Assembly: GCF_009495355.1 (NCBI RefSeq)
Contig: NZ_VZAD01000097.1
Span: forward strand, 1 to 64,000
Reading direction: 5' to 3'
Source of the DNA: Segatella copri
GTDB lineage: Bacteria; Bacteroidota; Bacteroidia; Bacteroidales; Bacteroidaceae
Length of the DNA: 64,000 nucleotides
The first letter of the stretch is position 1; every line of letters begins with the position of its first letter. The notes beneath the pieces are model-generated. The model ran no database searches and was not told the DNA's origin. It saw nothing but the letters and a program-made list of their open reading frames with translations. The position numbers and the translations under genes were made by a program. Positions 44,402 through 51,990 of the stretch are shown one piece after another.

Positions 44402-44623
44402 CACGCCCTGAAAGGGCAGAAGCTCTTAGCCCAGGGCAACGCCCTGGGTTATTTTGTACGCAAACCTGTCGCCCTGTAAGGGCAAAAGCTTTACATAACG
44501 CAGAGAATTTTCAATTTTTATTAGGTATATTTTAAAGCTTTTGCCCTTACAGGGCGCCTTGCAGACTGCCATTATACCCAGGGCAACGCCCTGGGCTAAG
44601 AGCTTCTGCCCTTTCAGGGCGTG
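44402..44623. repeat. REP-like element, nested copy E
   Basis: The left arm (44402-44449) and right arm (44576-44623) are 48-bp inverted repeats that differ only in their three central bases. Inside is a second inverted pair around CGCCCTGTAAGGGC and GCCCTTACAGGGCG. The whole 222 bp can fold into one long hairpin. It fills most of the gap between two genes that converge on it (44275-44654). Confidence 0.9.
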
Positions 44624-44654
44624 CTGCTACTTCTTTAACTACTCTAACTTCCCT

Positions 44655-45197
44655 TTATAATCTTGTCATGTGATAACCCATGGCGTTGAGCTGGATGGCT
44701 GCGCCCATCAGGTACATCTGGTGCAGGGCAGCGATGAAACCCCTGAAGGCAGCCTCAGTACCTGGCTCCAGACCTTGATGGATAAGTGTGTTATAGGTAC
44801 GGGCGGCACACTCTGCCACAATGTTCGATAAGCCTTTGTGGGCATACTCGTCCAGCAGCAGAACCTTTTCACAGATGTAGTCATCCATGTGGTCGAAATC
44901 TATGCGGTCGCGCAGATAGATATACAGATCCTCCACCTTGCCGTATAGCTCCCAGTCCTCATCCCAGTATTTGGCGATGGCCATGCCTACAAACATAATC
45001 CAACCCAAGGCTACAGTGGGATACTTGCCAAACTCACGCATGGCATCGGGCAGATAACTCTCGCCAATCTTTGCCCAGAGTGCCTCAATGTCGGGAGCTT
45101 CAGGCAGACGCTCATCTATTCGCCCCACTGAGAGGAGATACTGATGCAGGTCTTCCTTAAATATCAGCTCTATAGGTTTCTTGTTGTTATTCTCCAT
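44655..45197 (-). CDS. Conserved helical hypothetical protein
   Basis: A 180-aa protein, mostly helical and acidic at its N terminus, with WIMFVGMAIAKYWDEDW as the most striking segment and no clear signal peptide. I do not recognise the family. It starts 6 bp after the SulP transporter gene stop, so it is translated from the same transcript and may affect that transporter. Confidence 0.6.
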   Translation of the reverse strand: MENNNKKPIELIFKEDLHQYLLSVGRIDERLPEAPDIEALWAKIGESYLPDAMREFGKYPTVALGWIMFVGMAIAKYWDEDWELYGKVEDLYIYLRDRIDFDHMDDYICEKVLLLDEYAHKGLSNIVAECAARTYNTLIHQGLEPGTEAAFRGFIAALHQMYLMGAAIQLNAMGYHMTRL

Positions 45198-45203
45198 AAC
45201 GAT

Positions 45204-46883
45204 TTACTTTTCTATGATTTCGTTGGCTCTCTTCAATGCCAGGTTGATGTGGCTGCAGATGTTCTCTTCGCCGATGAGGTGATAGAATCCTGCATGCTCC
45301 AACTGTCCGTTCACTTTCTCTCTTACTCCCGAAAGCACAATCTGGATGCCTTCCTTCTTACTCATCTCGCAAAGGTTGGTAAGGTTGTGGATACCTGTAG
45401 AATCAACGAAGGGCACCTTACGCATACGGATGATGCGCACCTTAGGACGGTCGCCAAATGAGGCCATGATTTCCTCAAACTTATTGCCGGCTCCAAAGAA
45501 GTAAGGACCATTGATCTCATACACCTCCACACCCTGTGGAATGATGAGGTGATCCAGGTTTCCTGTAGAGAACTCTGCGTCCTGGTTGAGGTCGATCTCC
45601 TCGGTGATGGCCTTGACATCAGTAGTCTCCGACATACGTTTCATGAAGAGCAGACAGGCGATGATGAGTCCCACCTCGATTGCGATGGTGAGGTCGAAGA
45701 TGATGGTGAGGAAGAAGGTGATGAGCAGGACGGTAACGTCGCTCTTAGGATTCTTCATCAGTTCAAGGAACGAGCGCCATCCACACATACCGTAAGAAAC
45801 GACCACCAGCACACCTGCCAGACAAGCCATAGGAATGTACTTGGCCAAAGGCATGAGGAACAGGAAGATAAGCAACAATACCACGGCATGGATGATGCCA
45901 GCAACAGGGGTCTTACCGCCATTATTAATATTGGTCATGGTGCGGGCTATGGCTCCTGTGGCAGGAATACCGCCAAAGAGGGGAGAGGCAATGTTCGCCA
46001 GTCCCTGAGCCACCAACTCGGTATTGGAATCGTGGTGGTCGCCGATAACACCATCTGCTACAGTAGCAGAGAGCAAAGACTCGATGGCTCCCAGAATGGC
46101 AATGGTGATGGCTGGTGATACCAAGCTCTTGATGGTTTCCCAGTTCATGTCGGGCACCTGAGCGGCTGGCAACTCATTGCTGATAGAGAAGCGGTCGCCA
46201 ATGGTCTCGATAGAGAGGACACCGGCAAAGTTTTTCAGCAGCAGGGCAACGATGGTCATCAGGATAATAGCTATCAATGAGCCTGGAATCTTCTTGCTGA
46301 AACGTGGAGTGACAGCAATAACCACCACACTCGCTACACCTATCAGGGCGCACCATGGGTCTATTGTGTCGAAGTTCTGCAGATAGACTCCCCATTTCTC
46401 GATAAAGTCGGAAGGGTTGGAAGGAAGAGTCAGTCCGAAGAGATCTTTGATCTGGGTGGTGAAGATAGTGACAGCGATACCGCTGGTGAATCCCACCACG
46501 ATGGGATAGGGAATGTACTTGATGATGGTACCCAATCGCAGCAGTCCGAAGAGTACGAGAAAGAAGCCAGCCATCAGGGTAGCGATGGTGAGTCCCTCGA
46601 AGCCATACTTCTGTATGATGCCGTAGATGATGATGATAAACGCACCTGTAGGTCCGCCTATCTGCACCTTGCTTCCTCCGAAGAGTGAGATGACGAGACC
46701 AGCCACAATGGCTGTGATGATACCCTTTTCTGGTGTTACTCCTGATGCAATACCGAACGCAATGGCCAAAGGAAGGGCAACGATGCCCACAATGATACCA
46801 GCCATGAGATCGGACATAAATGTTTTCTTGTTGTAAGTCTTCAAACAAGAAAACAACTTTGTCTGAATGTTGAAAGCCTTCAT
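45204..46883 (-). CDS. SulP-family anion transporter with STAS domain
   Basis: A 559-aa protein. The N-terminal membrane domain (about 20-430, roughly 12-14 helices) carries the SulP patterns LMAGIIVGIVALPLAIAFG and GGPTGAFIIIIYGI. The C-terminal STAS domain (about 440-555) has VPFVDSTGIHNL, the usual phosphorylatable Ser/Thr region. SulP proteins move sulfate, bicarbonate or other anions; the substrate here is not determinable. The gene has a clear promoter at 46915-46946. Confidence 0.92.
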   Translation of the reverse strand: MKAFNIQTKLFSCLKTYNKKTFMSDLMAGIIVGIVALPLAIAFGIASGVTPEKGIITAIVAGLVISLFGGSKVQIGGPTGAFIIIIYGIIQKYGFEGLTIATLMAGFFLVLFGLLRLGTIIKYIPYPIVVGFTSGIAVTIFTTQIKDLFGLTLPSNPSDFIEKWGVYLQNFDTIDPWCALIGVASVVVIAVTPRFSKKIPGSLIAIILMTIVALLLKNFAGVLSIETIGDRFSISNELPAAQVPDMNWETIKSLVSPAITIAILGAIESLLSATVADGVIGDHHDSNTELVAQGLANIASPLFGGIPATGAIARTMTNINNGGKTPVAGIIHAVVLLLIFLFLMPLAKYIPMACLAGVLVVVSYGMCGWRSFLELMKNPKSDVTVLLITFFLTIIFDLTIAIEVGLIIACLLFMKRMSETTDVKAITEEIDLNQDAEFSTGNLDHLIIPQGVEVYEINGPYFFGAGNKFEEIMASFGDRPKVRIIRMRKVPFVDSTGIHNLTNLCEMSKKEGIQIVLSGVREKVNGQLEHAGFYHLIGEENICSHINLALKRANEIIEK

Positions 46884-46914
46884 TATTGTGTTATATTTTT
46901 CAAAAATTTGGGTG

Positions 46915-46946
46915 CAAAGTTACTAATAAATATTCATAATAGCAAA
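46915..46946 (-). promoter_or_regulatory. Promoter of the SulP gene
   Basis: On the minus strand, TTTG (46943-46946) and TAACTTTG (46915-46922) are 20 bp apart. The start codon lies about 31 bp downstream. Confidence 0.85.
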
Positions 46947-46974
46947 AAAAACGTAAACTTTACACCCTAAATCT

Positions 46975-47667
46975 TTAATCCATATAATCCACCTTGATGA
47001 CTATCACTCTTATTTGTTGGTCGTTAGTGTCGTTTTCCACTTTGGCTATATGCCAGTCGCGAGGGAAGAAAATAAAGAATTCATCGGGATTACTGTCATA
47101 GAATCTTGCTTTCTCTACCTGGTAATCATAGTGTATCACGTCTGGTCGGTACTTGCTGTTGGGCATACTGGTGTAATGGTCGATGATGCCAAAACGCTCC
47201 GTTCCCTTTACCACATACTGGAAATCGATGTGGTGGTTGTGACTCTCGCTCCTTCGTTTTGCCAATGGACCGTTCTGCGAATCCTCTACACTTACCACCA
47301 ACTGTGTGCCGGGTATTTTGTGCTTGCCCTTGCTGATGGCGAGCAGGTCGGTATGACTCAGATACTCGAAGAGGGCTTTCCACTGTGCAGGGTTTTTTTG
47401 ATATTGCAGATAGAAGTCTACGAGATTCACGCTGCTGTGGGGCTTGGCCTGCACGAAACCATTGCGCCACTCGCCCGACTCTGCCCACTGTTGCGCCTTC
47501 TTGATGAGGTCGGGTTGATTGCCATAATACTGGGTATAGTAACCCTTGACCTGTGTTTGTGGCTTGCTCAGATCCTTTGTCTTCGTCTGTGCCTTTGCAT
47601 AAGCGAAAGAGCAGAGTAGGGCGCATGCCATGAAACTCTTTATGAGATACAGATAGCTTTTCTTCAT
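46975..47667 (-). CDS. YhcH/YjgK/YiaL-family protein, secreted form
   Basis: A 230-aa protein from ATG 47667 (MKKSYLYLIKSF); the open frame begins eight codons earlier without good reason. A signal peptide (cut after AKAQ) is unusual for this cupin-like family. Conserved residues include HNHHIDFQYVVKGTE and FFIFFPRDWHIAK, likely metal ligands. Family members act around sugar and sialic acid catabolism, probably as anomerases or hydrolases. Closeness to the uronate genes supports a role in carbohydrate use. The role is not firm. Confidence 0.82.
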   Translation of the reverse strand: MKKSYLYLIKSFMACALLCSFAYAKAQTKTKDLSKPQTQVKGYYTQYYGNQPDLIKKAQQWAESGEWRNGFVQAKPHSSVNLVDFYLQYQKNPAQWKALFEYLSHTDLLAISKGKHKIPGTQLVVSVEDSQNGPLAKRRSESHNHHIDFQYVVKGTERFGIIDHYTSMPNSKYRPDVIHYDYQVEKARFYDSNPDEFFIFFPRDWHIAKVENDTNDQQIRVIVIKVDYMD

Positions 47668-47689
47668 ATTTGAATAAAGTTTGAATAAC

Positions 47690-47725
47690 AAAAAAGAGGA
47701 TTCTCCCGAAGGAGGAATCCTCTTT
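47690..47725 (-). terminator. Rho-independent terminator after the tagaturonate reductase gene
   Basis: On the minus strand the stem GGAGGAATCCTCTTT/AAGAGGATTCTCC (47711-47725 with 47694-47706) is followed by TTTTTT (47690-47695). It lies 41 bp past the uxaB stop and just upstream of the YhcH-family start, so the two genes are separate transcripts or linked by readthrough. Confidence 0.85.
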
Positions 47726-47765
47726 ACATTATGTTCAAAAAATTTACATCAGTCTTAGTTTCCGA

Positions 47766-49247
47766 TTACAGAATGGTCTTAACAGCCTCGAGCATACCCT
47801 TCTCCTGGATGAGGTCGAGATCCTTCTTAACCAACTCTGTCAAGCCAGGAACAGTCTTGTTGAGGTCTTCCTTCCAGATGTAGTCGAAAGCAAGAACACC
47901 CTCAGCCACCTTCTGAGTATCGCCAGTAGCCCAGAGCTCTGTCAGCTTGTCGATAATCTTTTGGTCGTCCTGTGGCTTGATCTCTGCACCGTCAGCTCGC
48001 TTGCCACCCTTGTAATAAGTGATGATAGCAGCCAAACCGAATACCAAGCCCTGTGGCAACTCACCCTTACGCTCCAAGTAGATCTTCACGCCTGGGAGGT
48101 CGCGAGTCTCATACTTAGGGAATGAGTTGAGCATGATACTTGTTACCTGGTGGTCAACAAATGGGTTCTCGAAGCGCTCCAATACGTCAGAAGCAAACTT
48201 CTGCAACTCGTCCATTGGCAGGTTAAGAGTCTGCATCAACTCATCGAACTGTACTTTGTGGATGTACTTGCCCAATACTGGGTGCTCGCAAGCATCGCGT
48301 ACGATGTTTACACCGCTCAGGTAAGTGACAGGGCTCAATACAGTGTGAGGACCGTTGAGCAGTGTTACCTTACGCTCGTGGTATGGCTTCTCGTTGTCGG
48401 TGATGAGAACGTGCAGACCAGCCTTGTGAGCAGGGAATTCTTCCTGCATCTGCTCTACAGTCATATTCTCAGCCTTCTCGATTACCCAGAGGTGGAAGCT
48501 CTCAGCCTTAACTACGAGGTTGTCCTTGTAGCAAACCTTCTGCTGAATTTCCTTGATGGTATCACGTGGGAAACCAGGAACGATACGGTCTACGAGAGTA
48601 GCGCATACGTAGCAGTGGTTGGTGAACCACTCCTTGAAGCCTTCGTAGTCAGCGCCCATGTCACCCTTCCAAAGTTCAATGTACTGATAGATGCACTCCT
48701 TCAGGTGGTGACCGTTGAGGAAGATCAACTCACAAGGCATCAGAATCATACCCTTAGTTGGGTCGCCCTCGAAGAACTTGTAGCGATGGAACAGCAACTG
48801 TACCAACTTACCTGGATAAGAAGCAGCAGGAGCATCAGTAAACTTGCAAGAATCATCGAATGCGATACCAGCCTCAGTTGTGTTAGAGATGATGAAACGC
48901 ATCTCTGGCTGCTCTGCCAAAGCCATAAAGGCCTGATTTTGAGAATATGGATTGAGTGCACGGCTAATCACGTCGATACGCTCAAGAGTATTGATGGCCT
49001 GACCATTCTCCTTACCCTGAAGGTTTACATGGTAGAGGCAGTCCTGACCATTCAGCCAGTCAACCATACCGCCAGCCAAAGGCTGAACGACAACAACAGA
49101 ACCGTTGAAGTCGGTCTTCTTGTTCATATTCCATACAATCCAGTCAACAAATGCGCGAAGGAAGTTGCCCTCACCAAACTGGATAATTTTCTCTGGCATA
49201 ACGCTCTTTGGAGCAGTACGCTTGTTCAAAGATTTAAGCTCTTTCAT
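47766..49247 (-). CDS. uxaB: Tagaturonate reductase (altronate oxidoreductase)
   Basis: A 493-aa enzyme of the mannitol dehydrogenase family, which reduces tagaturonate to altronate with NADH in galacturonate breakdown. The family opening IIQFGEGNFLRAFVDW and the long NAD-binding and substrate domains are clear. ILMPCELIFLNGHHLKECI and FVDHQVTSIMLNSFPKYE are typical. It lies 111 bp downstream of the SDR gene and is preceded by its own -7 element and a dyad. uxaA, uxaC, kdgK and kdgA were not seen in this window. Confidence 0.88.
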   Translation of the reverse strand: MKELKSLNKRTAPKSVMPEKIIQFGEGNFLRAFVDWIVWNMNKKTDFNGSVVVVQPLAGGMVDWLNGQDCLYHVNLQGKENGQAINTLERIDVISRALNPYSQNQAFMALAEQPEMRFIISNTTEAGIAFDDSCKFTDAPAASYPGKLVQLLFHRYKFFEGDPTKGMILMPCELIFLNGHHLKECIYQYIELWKGDMGADYEGFKEWFTNHCYVCATLVDRIVPGFPRDTIKEIQQKVCYKDNLVVKAESFHLWVIEKAENMTVEQMQEEFPAHKAGLHVLITDNEKPYHERKVTLLNGPHTVLSPVTYLSGVNIVRDACEHPVLGKYIHKVQFDELMQTLNLPMDELQKFASDVLERFENPFVDHQVTSIMLNSFPKYETRDLPGVKIYLERKGELPQGLVFGLAAIITYYKGGKRADGAEIKPQDDQKIIDKLTELWATGDTQKVAEGVLAFDYIWKEDLNKTVPGLTELVKKDLDLIQEKGMLEAVKTIL

Positions 49248-49289
49248 GATTTGTTTTGTTGTTTATATTGTTTCTAATTATTTCTGCTG

Positions 49290-49349
49290 CAAAGGTATAA
49301 AAATATCCTTTACGTTATACATTTATGTTGCAAAAATGTTGCGTAAAGG
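49290..49349 (-). promoter_or_regulatory. uxaB promoter region with a possible operator dyad
   Basis: A -7 element TACCTTTG on the minus strand lies at 49290-49297. Upstream, CCTTTACG (49307-49314) and CGTAAAGG (49342-49349) form an 8-bp inverted pair spaced 27 bp, covering the region where the -33 element should be. No clear TTTG is present, as is common for activated promoters. Operator function is inference. Confidence 0.5.
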
Positions 49350-49358
49350 TTTGCGTTG

Positions 49359-50171
49359 TTACATGGCGAAAATATTAAAACCACCATCCACTACAGCCAC
49401 AGTACCTGTTACGAATGATGCAGCATCGCTCATCAGATACTGGATAGTGCCGCAGTGTTCTTCTGGTTTACCCATACGTCCGAACGGAGTCTGGCGGATA
49501 ACATCCTTTCCGCGCTCTGTGTAGGTTCCGTCGGGATTGGTAAGGAGCGCACGGTTCTGCTCGGTGATGAAGAAACCTGGAGCTATGGCATTTACACGGA
49601 TACCCTCACCAAACTTCTTGGCTGTCTCGTGAGCCATATATGCTGTAAAGTTGGAGATGCCTGCCTTGGCTGCTGCATAACCGCAGACACGGGTCATTGG
49701 GCGGAAGGCTGCCATAGAAGAGAAGTTGATGATGCTTCCCTTTCCTGCCTCTACCATTGGATGCAGGAATACTTGTGTAGGTATAACAGTACCTGTGAGG
49801 TTCAGATTCAGCACCGTCTGAAACTGCTCTGTCTCCAAGTCAAAGAAAGTCTGGTCGGGGCCGATCGTTGCGCCCTTCATGTTTCCACCGGCAGCATTGA
49901 GCAGGGTGTCTACCTTACCATATTTAGCGAGGATATCCTTGCAGTTCTGCTCTACGATCTCCTTGTTCATCACATCGCTCTTGAAGAAAGAAGCCTCACC
50001 GCCTGCTTGTTTGATGTCTTCCACAATAGCGTTGCCTACTTCTTCTTTACGTCCCAGGATGGCAACTTTGGCTCCCTCGAGAGCCAAATACTTGGCGATA
50101 GTTTTTCCCAATACGCCTGTTCCACCTGTGATGACCACAACATAATCTTTAATGTCGAAAAGATTGCTCAT
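49359..50171 (-). CDS. SDR-family oxidoreductase, probable fructuronate reductase (UxuB-like SDR)
   Basis: A 270-aa short-chain dehydrogenase. It has the Rossmann TGGTGVLG, NAAGG, the Ser-Tyr-Lys triad region (INFSSMAAF, YAAAKAG) and PGFFITEQNRALL. Its sequence type matches the SDR enzymes annotated as D-mannonate oxidoreductase in Bacteroidota, which act on fructuronate. Next to uxaB this gives a matching step of glucuronate breakdown. It could also be another sugar-acid dehydrogenase. A consensus promoter lies at 50254-50285. Confidence 0.78.
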   Translation of the reverse strand: MSNLFDIKDYVVVITGGTGVLGKTIAKYLALEGAKVAILGRKEEVGNAIVEDIKQAGGEASFFKSDVMNKEIVEQNCKDILAKYGKVDTLLNAAGGNMKGATIGPDQTFFDLETEQFQTVLNLNLTGTVIPTQVFLHPMVEAGKGSIINFSSMAAFRPMTRVCGYAAAKAGISNFTAYMAHETAKKFGEGIRVNAIAPGFFITEQNRALLTNPDGTYTERGKDVIRQTPFGRMGKPEEHCGTIQYLMSDAASFVTGTVAVVDGGFNIFAM

Positions 50172-50253
50172 GATTTTTTTGAATTGTTTGAATAATAAAT
50201 AGTTAATAAAGGTGATGCTACAATCATACTCATTGTCATCTTCGCTTCATTTG

Positions 50254-50285
50254 CAAAATTAGCGCATTTTTATTGAATAAGCAAA
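50254..50285 (-). promoter_or_regulatory. Promoter of the SDR gene
   Basis: On the minus strand, TTTG (50282-50285) and TAATTTTG (50254-50261) are 20 bp apart. The leader is about 75 nt. The rest of 50172-50495 is AT-rich and holds only a terminator at 50411-50449. Confidence 0.85.
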
Positions 50286-50410
50286 TATTTAGCTGTGTTT
50301 TTTCTCACTACATTCTCTTTTCGTACTTTCTACAACCATTTCGCGTGAGAAACTGGCTTATTTCGTCTTTTTTTTCTTATTCCTTCCTTCATTTCGTTCG
50401 ATGTCTACAA

Positions 50411-50449
50411 AAAAAACAACTCAACTTTCACAAATGTGGAAGTTGAGTT
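50411..50449 (-). terminator. Rho-independent terminator of the former nitroreductase operon
   Basis: On the minus strand a 15-bp stem with one mismatch (50435-50449 with 50418-50432) is followed by a run of eight T residues. It lies downstream of the nitroreductase remnant, as expected if that was once a full gene at the end of an operon. Confidence 0.85.
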
Positions 50450-50495
50450 AATGATCTATTGTATTGTGGTTTATCGGCCAAAGGCCTATATGTCC

Positions 50496-50618
50496 TTACT
50501 CCATGAACTTAATCATGTCGTCACGTCTTGGTTTGGCCGCTGGTGCTTCGTCAGGATAACCGAGGGCGATGCAGTAAAGAAGCTGAACACAGCATAAGTT
50601 GAGTAAGAACACTCAACT
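50496..50618 (-). pseudogene. C-terminal remnant of a nitroreductase-family gene
   Basis: The minus strand reads, in one frame with no start codon, QLLYCIALGYPDEAPAAKPR followed by RDDMIKFME and a stop at 50496-50498. The Gly-Tyr-Pro-x-Glu pattern followed by a Lys-Pro-Arg stretch and a short helix is the usual end of nitroreductases. Nothing of the FMN-binding core remains. The upstream boundary is the end of the DjlA-like gene, so an internal deletion has removed the rest. Confidence 0.7.
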
Positions 50619-50619
50619 T
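50596..50619. other. Hairpin at the stop codon of the DjlA-like gene
   Basis: The perfect 9-bp stem AAGTTGAGT (50596-50604) pairs with ACTCAACTT (50611-50619) around AAGAAC and touches the stop at 50619-50621. The same AACTCAACTT core appears in the terminator at 50418-50449, so the two may have recombined during loss of the nitroreductase gene. Confidence 0.65.
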
Positions 50620-51398
50620 TATAATCCACGAGCCTTGAAGATACGTTCCTTGGCATCATTGATCTCTTGGAACTTTTTCTCGGCAGCCCTGCGGACATCC
50701 TCGCCAAGGGCAGCCACCTTGTCGGGGTGATGCTTGAGAGCCATCTTGCGATAGGCACTCTTCACCTCATCATTGGTAGCCGATGGCGATATGCCGAGTA
50801 CACGATAAGCATCGTCGAGACTTGAAGCCGAAGAAGCTCCACTGCGGAGGTTGAGCATCTGGTCAAGTTCGTCAGCACTAAGTCCTAAGTGATAGGTAAC
50901 CTCTTTCAGCGCTGTGAGTTCCTCAGCCGGCACCTGACCGTCGGCCTGGGCTATCATGACCAGGAAATTGAGCAACTGAAGGCGCTGTTCGTACATCATA
51001 CTGTTGCGAATCTGCTGACAGCTGTCCTGAATCACGCTGCGATATTGCAAAACACCTACACGCTTCTGCTCCTCAAAAAGTTTCAGAAGAATCTGCTCGC
51101 CCTGTGTCATGGCTCCCAAACCGAAGTTCTGGCGTAAGAAGCGACGCACGAGCTCCATCTCGGAATGCATCACCTTGCCGTCGGCCTTGATGATGTAAGA
51201 GGCAAGAACAAGTAACGAGAACATGAACGAGTTGCGTTGTCCCTCGCTGCTATTTCTTTCCTGCTTTCCTGTATCCTGGCGGTTTACCTCGTTAAGTCCA
51301 TGTTCGAAGAGAGAGCCTAAGGCATAGCCTGCCAAGGCTCCCAACGGACCACCTGTGATGAATCCGAGTACACCGCCAATCCATTTTCCTGCTCCCAT
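50619..51398 (-). CDS. DjlA-like protein: TerB domain plus J domain
   Basis: A 259-aa protein. A Gly-rich N-terminal stretch with two possible short membrane segments (GVLGFITGGPLGALAGYALG) is followed by a TerB-like helical domain (about 58-180, with ADGKVMHSEMELVRRF and ADGQVPAEELTAL) and a C-terminal J domain (about 190-257) containing the HPD motif in LKHHPDKV. It should recruit and stimulate DnaK at the membrane. It follows the MaoC gene by 39 bp, in one operon. Confidence 0.88.
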   Translation of the reverse strand: MGAGKWIGGVLGFITGGPLGALAGYALGSLFEHGLNEVNRQDTGKQERNSSEGQRNSFMFSLLVLASYIIKADGKVMHSEMELVRRFLRQNFGLGAMTQGEQILLKLFEEQKRVGVLQYRSVIQDSCQQIRNSMMYEQRLQLLNFLVMIAQADGQVPAEELTALKEVTYHLGLSADELDQMLNLRSGASSASSLDDAYRVLGISPSATNDEVKSAYRKMALKHHPDKVAALGEDVRRAAEKKFQEINDAKERIFKARGL

Positions 51399-51437
51399 TG
51401 TCGTTTCTGTTTTTGGAAATGATGCTTAGCAACTTAA

Positions 51438-51902
51438 TTAGTTGAAGTAATACAAGAAGGTGGCAATACCGGAAAGGGCAGGCTTGCGCTGACCTTCTAT
51501 CTCGATATCGAACTTGATGCTTGCCTTGCAGATACCACGAAGGTTCTGAATGTCATGAAGGGTTGTCACAAGGCGAACACGTGAGCCGGTGATGACAGGC
51601 TGACCGAAACGCATCTCGTCCATGCCATAGTTGACCAACATCTTGATGTTGTGTACTTCTACAATCTGCTGCCACATGTAGGGTAACAAAGAAAGGGTGA
51701 GGTAGCCATGAGCGATAGTGCTGTGGTAAGGACTCTCTACTTTTGCACGCTCCACGTCTACATGTATCCACTGTGGGTCGAGTGTTGCATCAGCAAACTT
51801 GTTGATACGTTCCTGGTCTACCTGCAACCACTCTGATTCACCTAATCTCTCACCTAAGTGAGATGCAAATTCCTCGTAAGAATTGATAATTAATTTTGCC
51901 AT
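51438..51902 (-). CDS. MaoC-family dehydratase
   Basis: A 154-aa hotdog-fold protein with the R-hydratase signature ADATLDPQWIHVDVERA, holding the catalytic Asp and His, and YHSTIAHGYLTLSLLPYM. It should hydrate enoyl-CoA to (R)-3-hydroxyacyl-CoA or a related thioester. The size fits the single-domain type. Confidence 0.88.
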   Translation of the reverse strand: MAKLIINSYEEFASHLGERLGESEWLQVDQERINKFADATLDPQWIHVDVERAKVESPYHSTIAHGYLTLSLLPYMWQQIVEVHNIKMLVNYGMDEMRFGQPVITGSRVRLVTTLHDIQNLRGICKASIKFDIEIEGQRKPALSGIATFLYYFN

Positions 51903-51990
51903 AGTTTTGAATATATTATTTTTATAGTTTTTTCTTTATTATGAAGTGGAAATATTGAATATTCTCCAGGAAATTCTCCTTCTTTCCTCA

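Noticed and set aside
50513..50758. 81-aa minus-strand frame near the nitroreductase remnant
   Set aside because: It reads across the end of the DjlA-like gene in another frame; the remnant itself is in a different frame ending at 50496.
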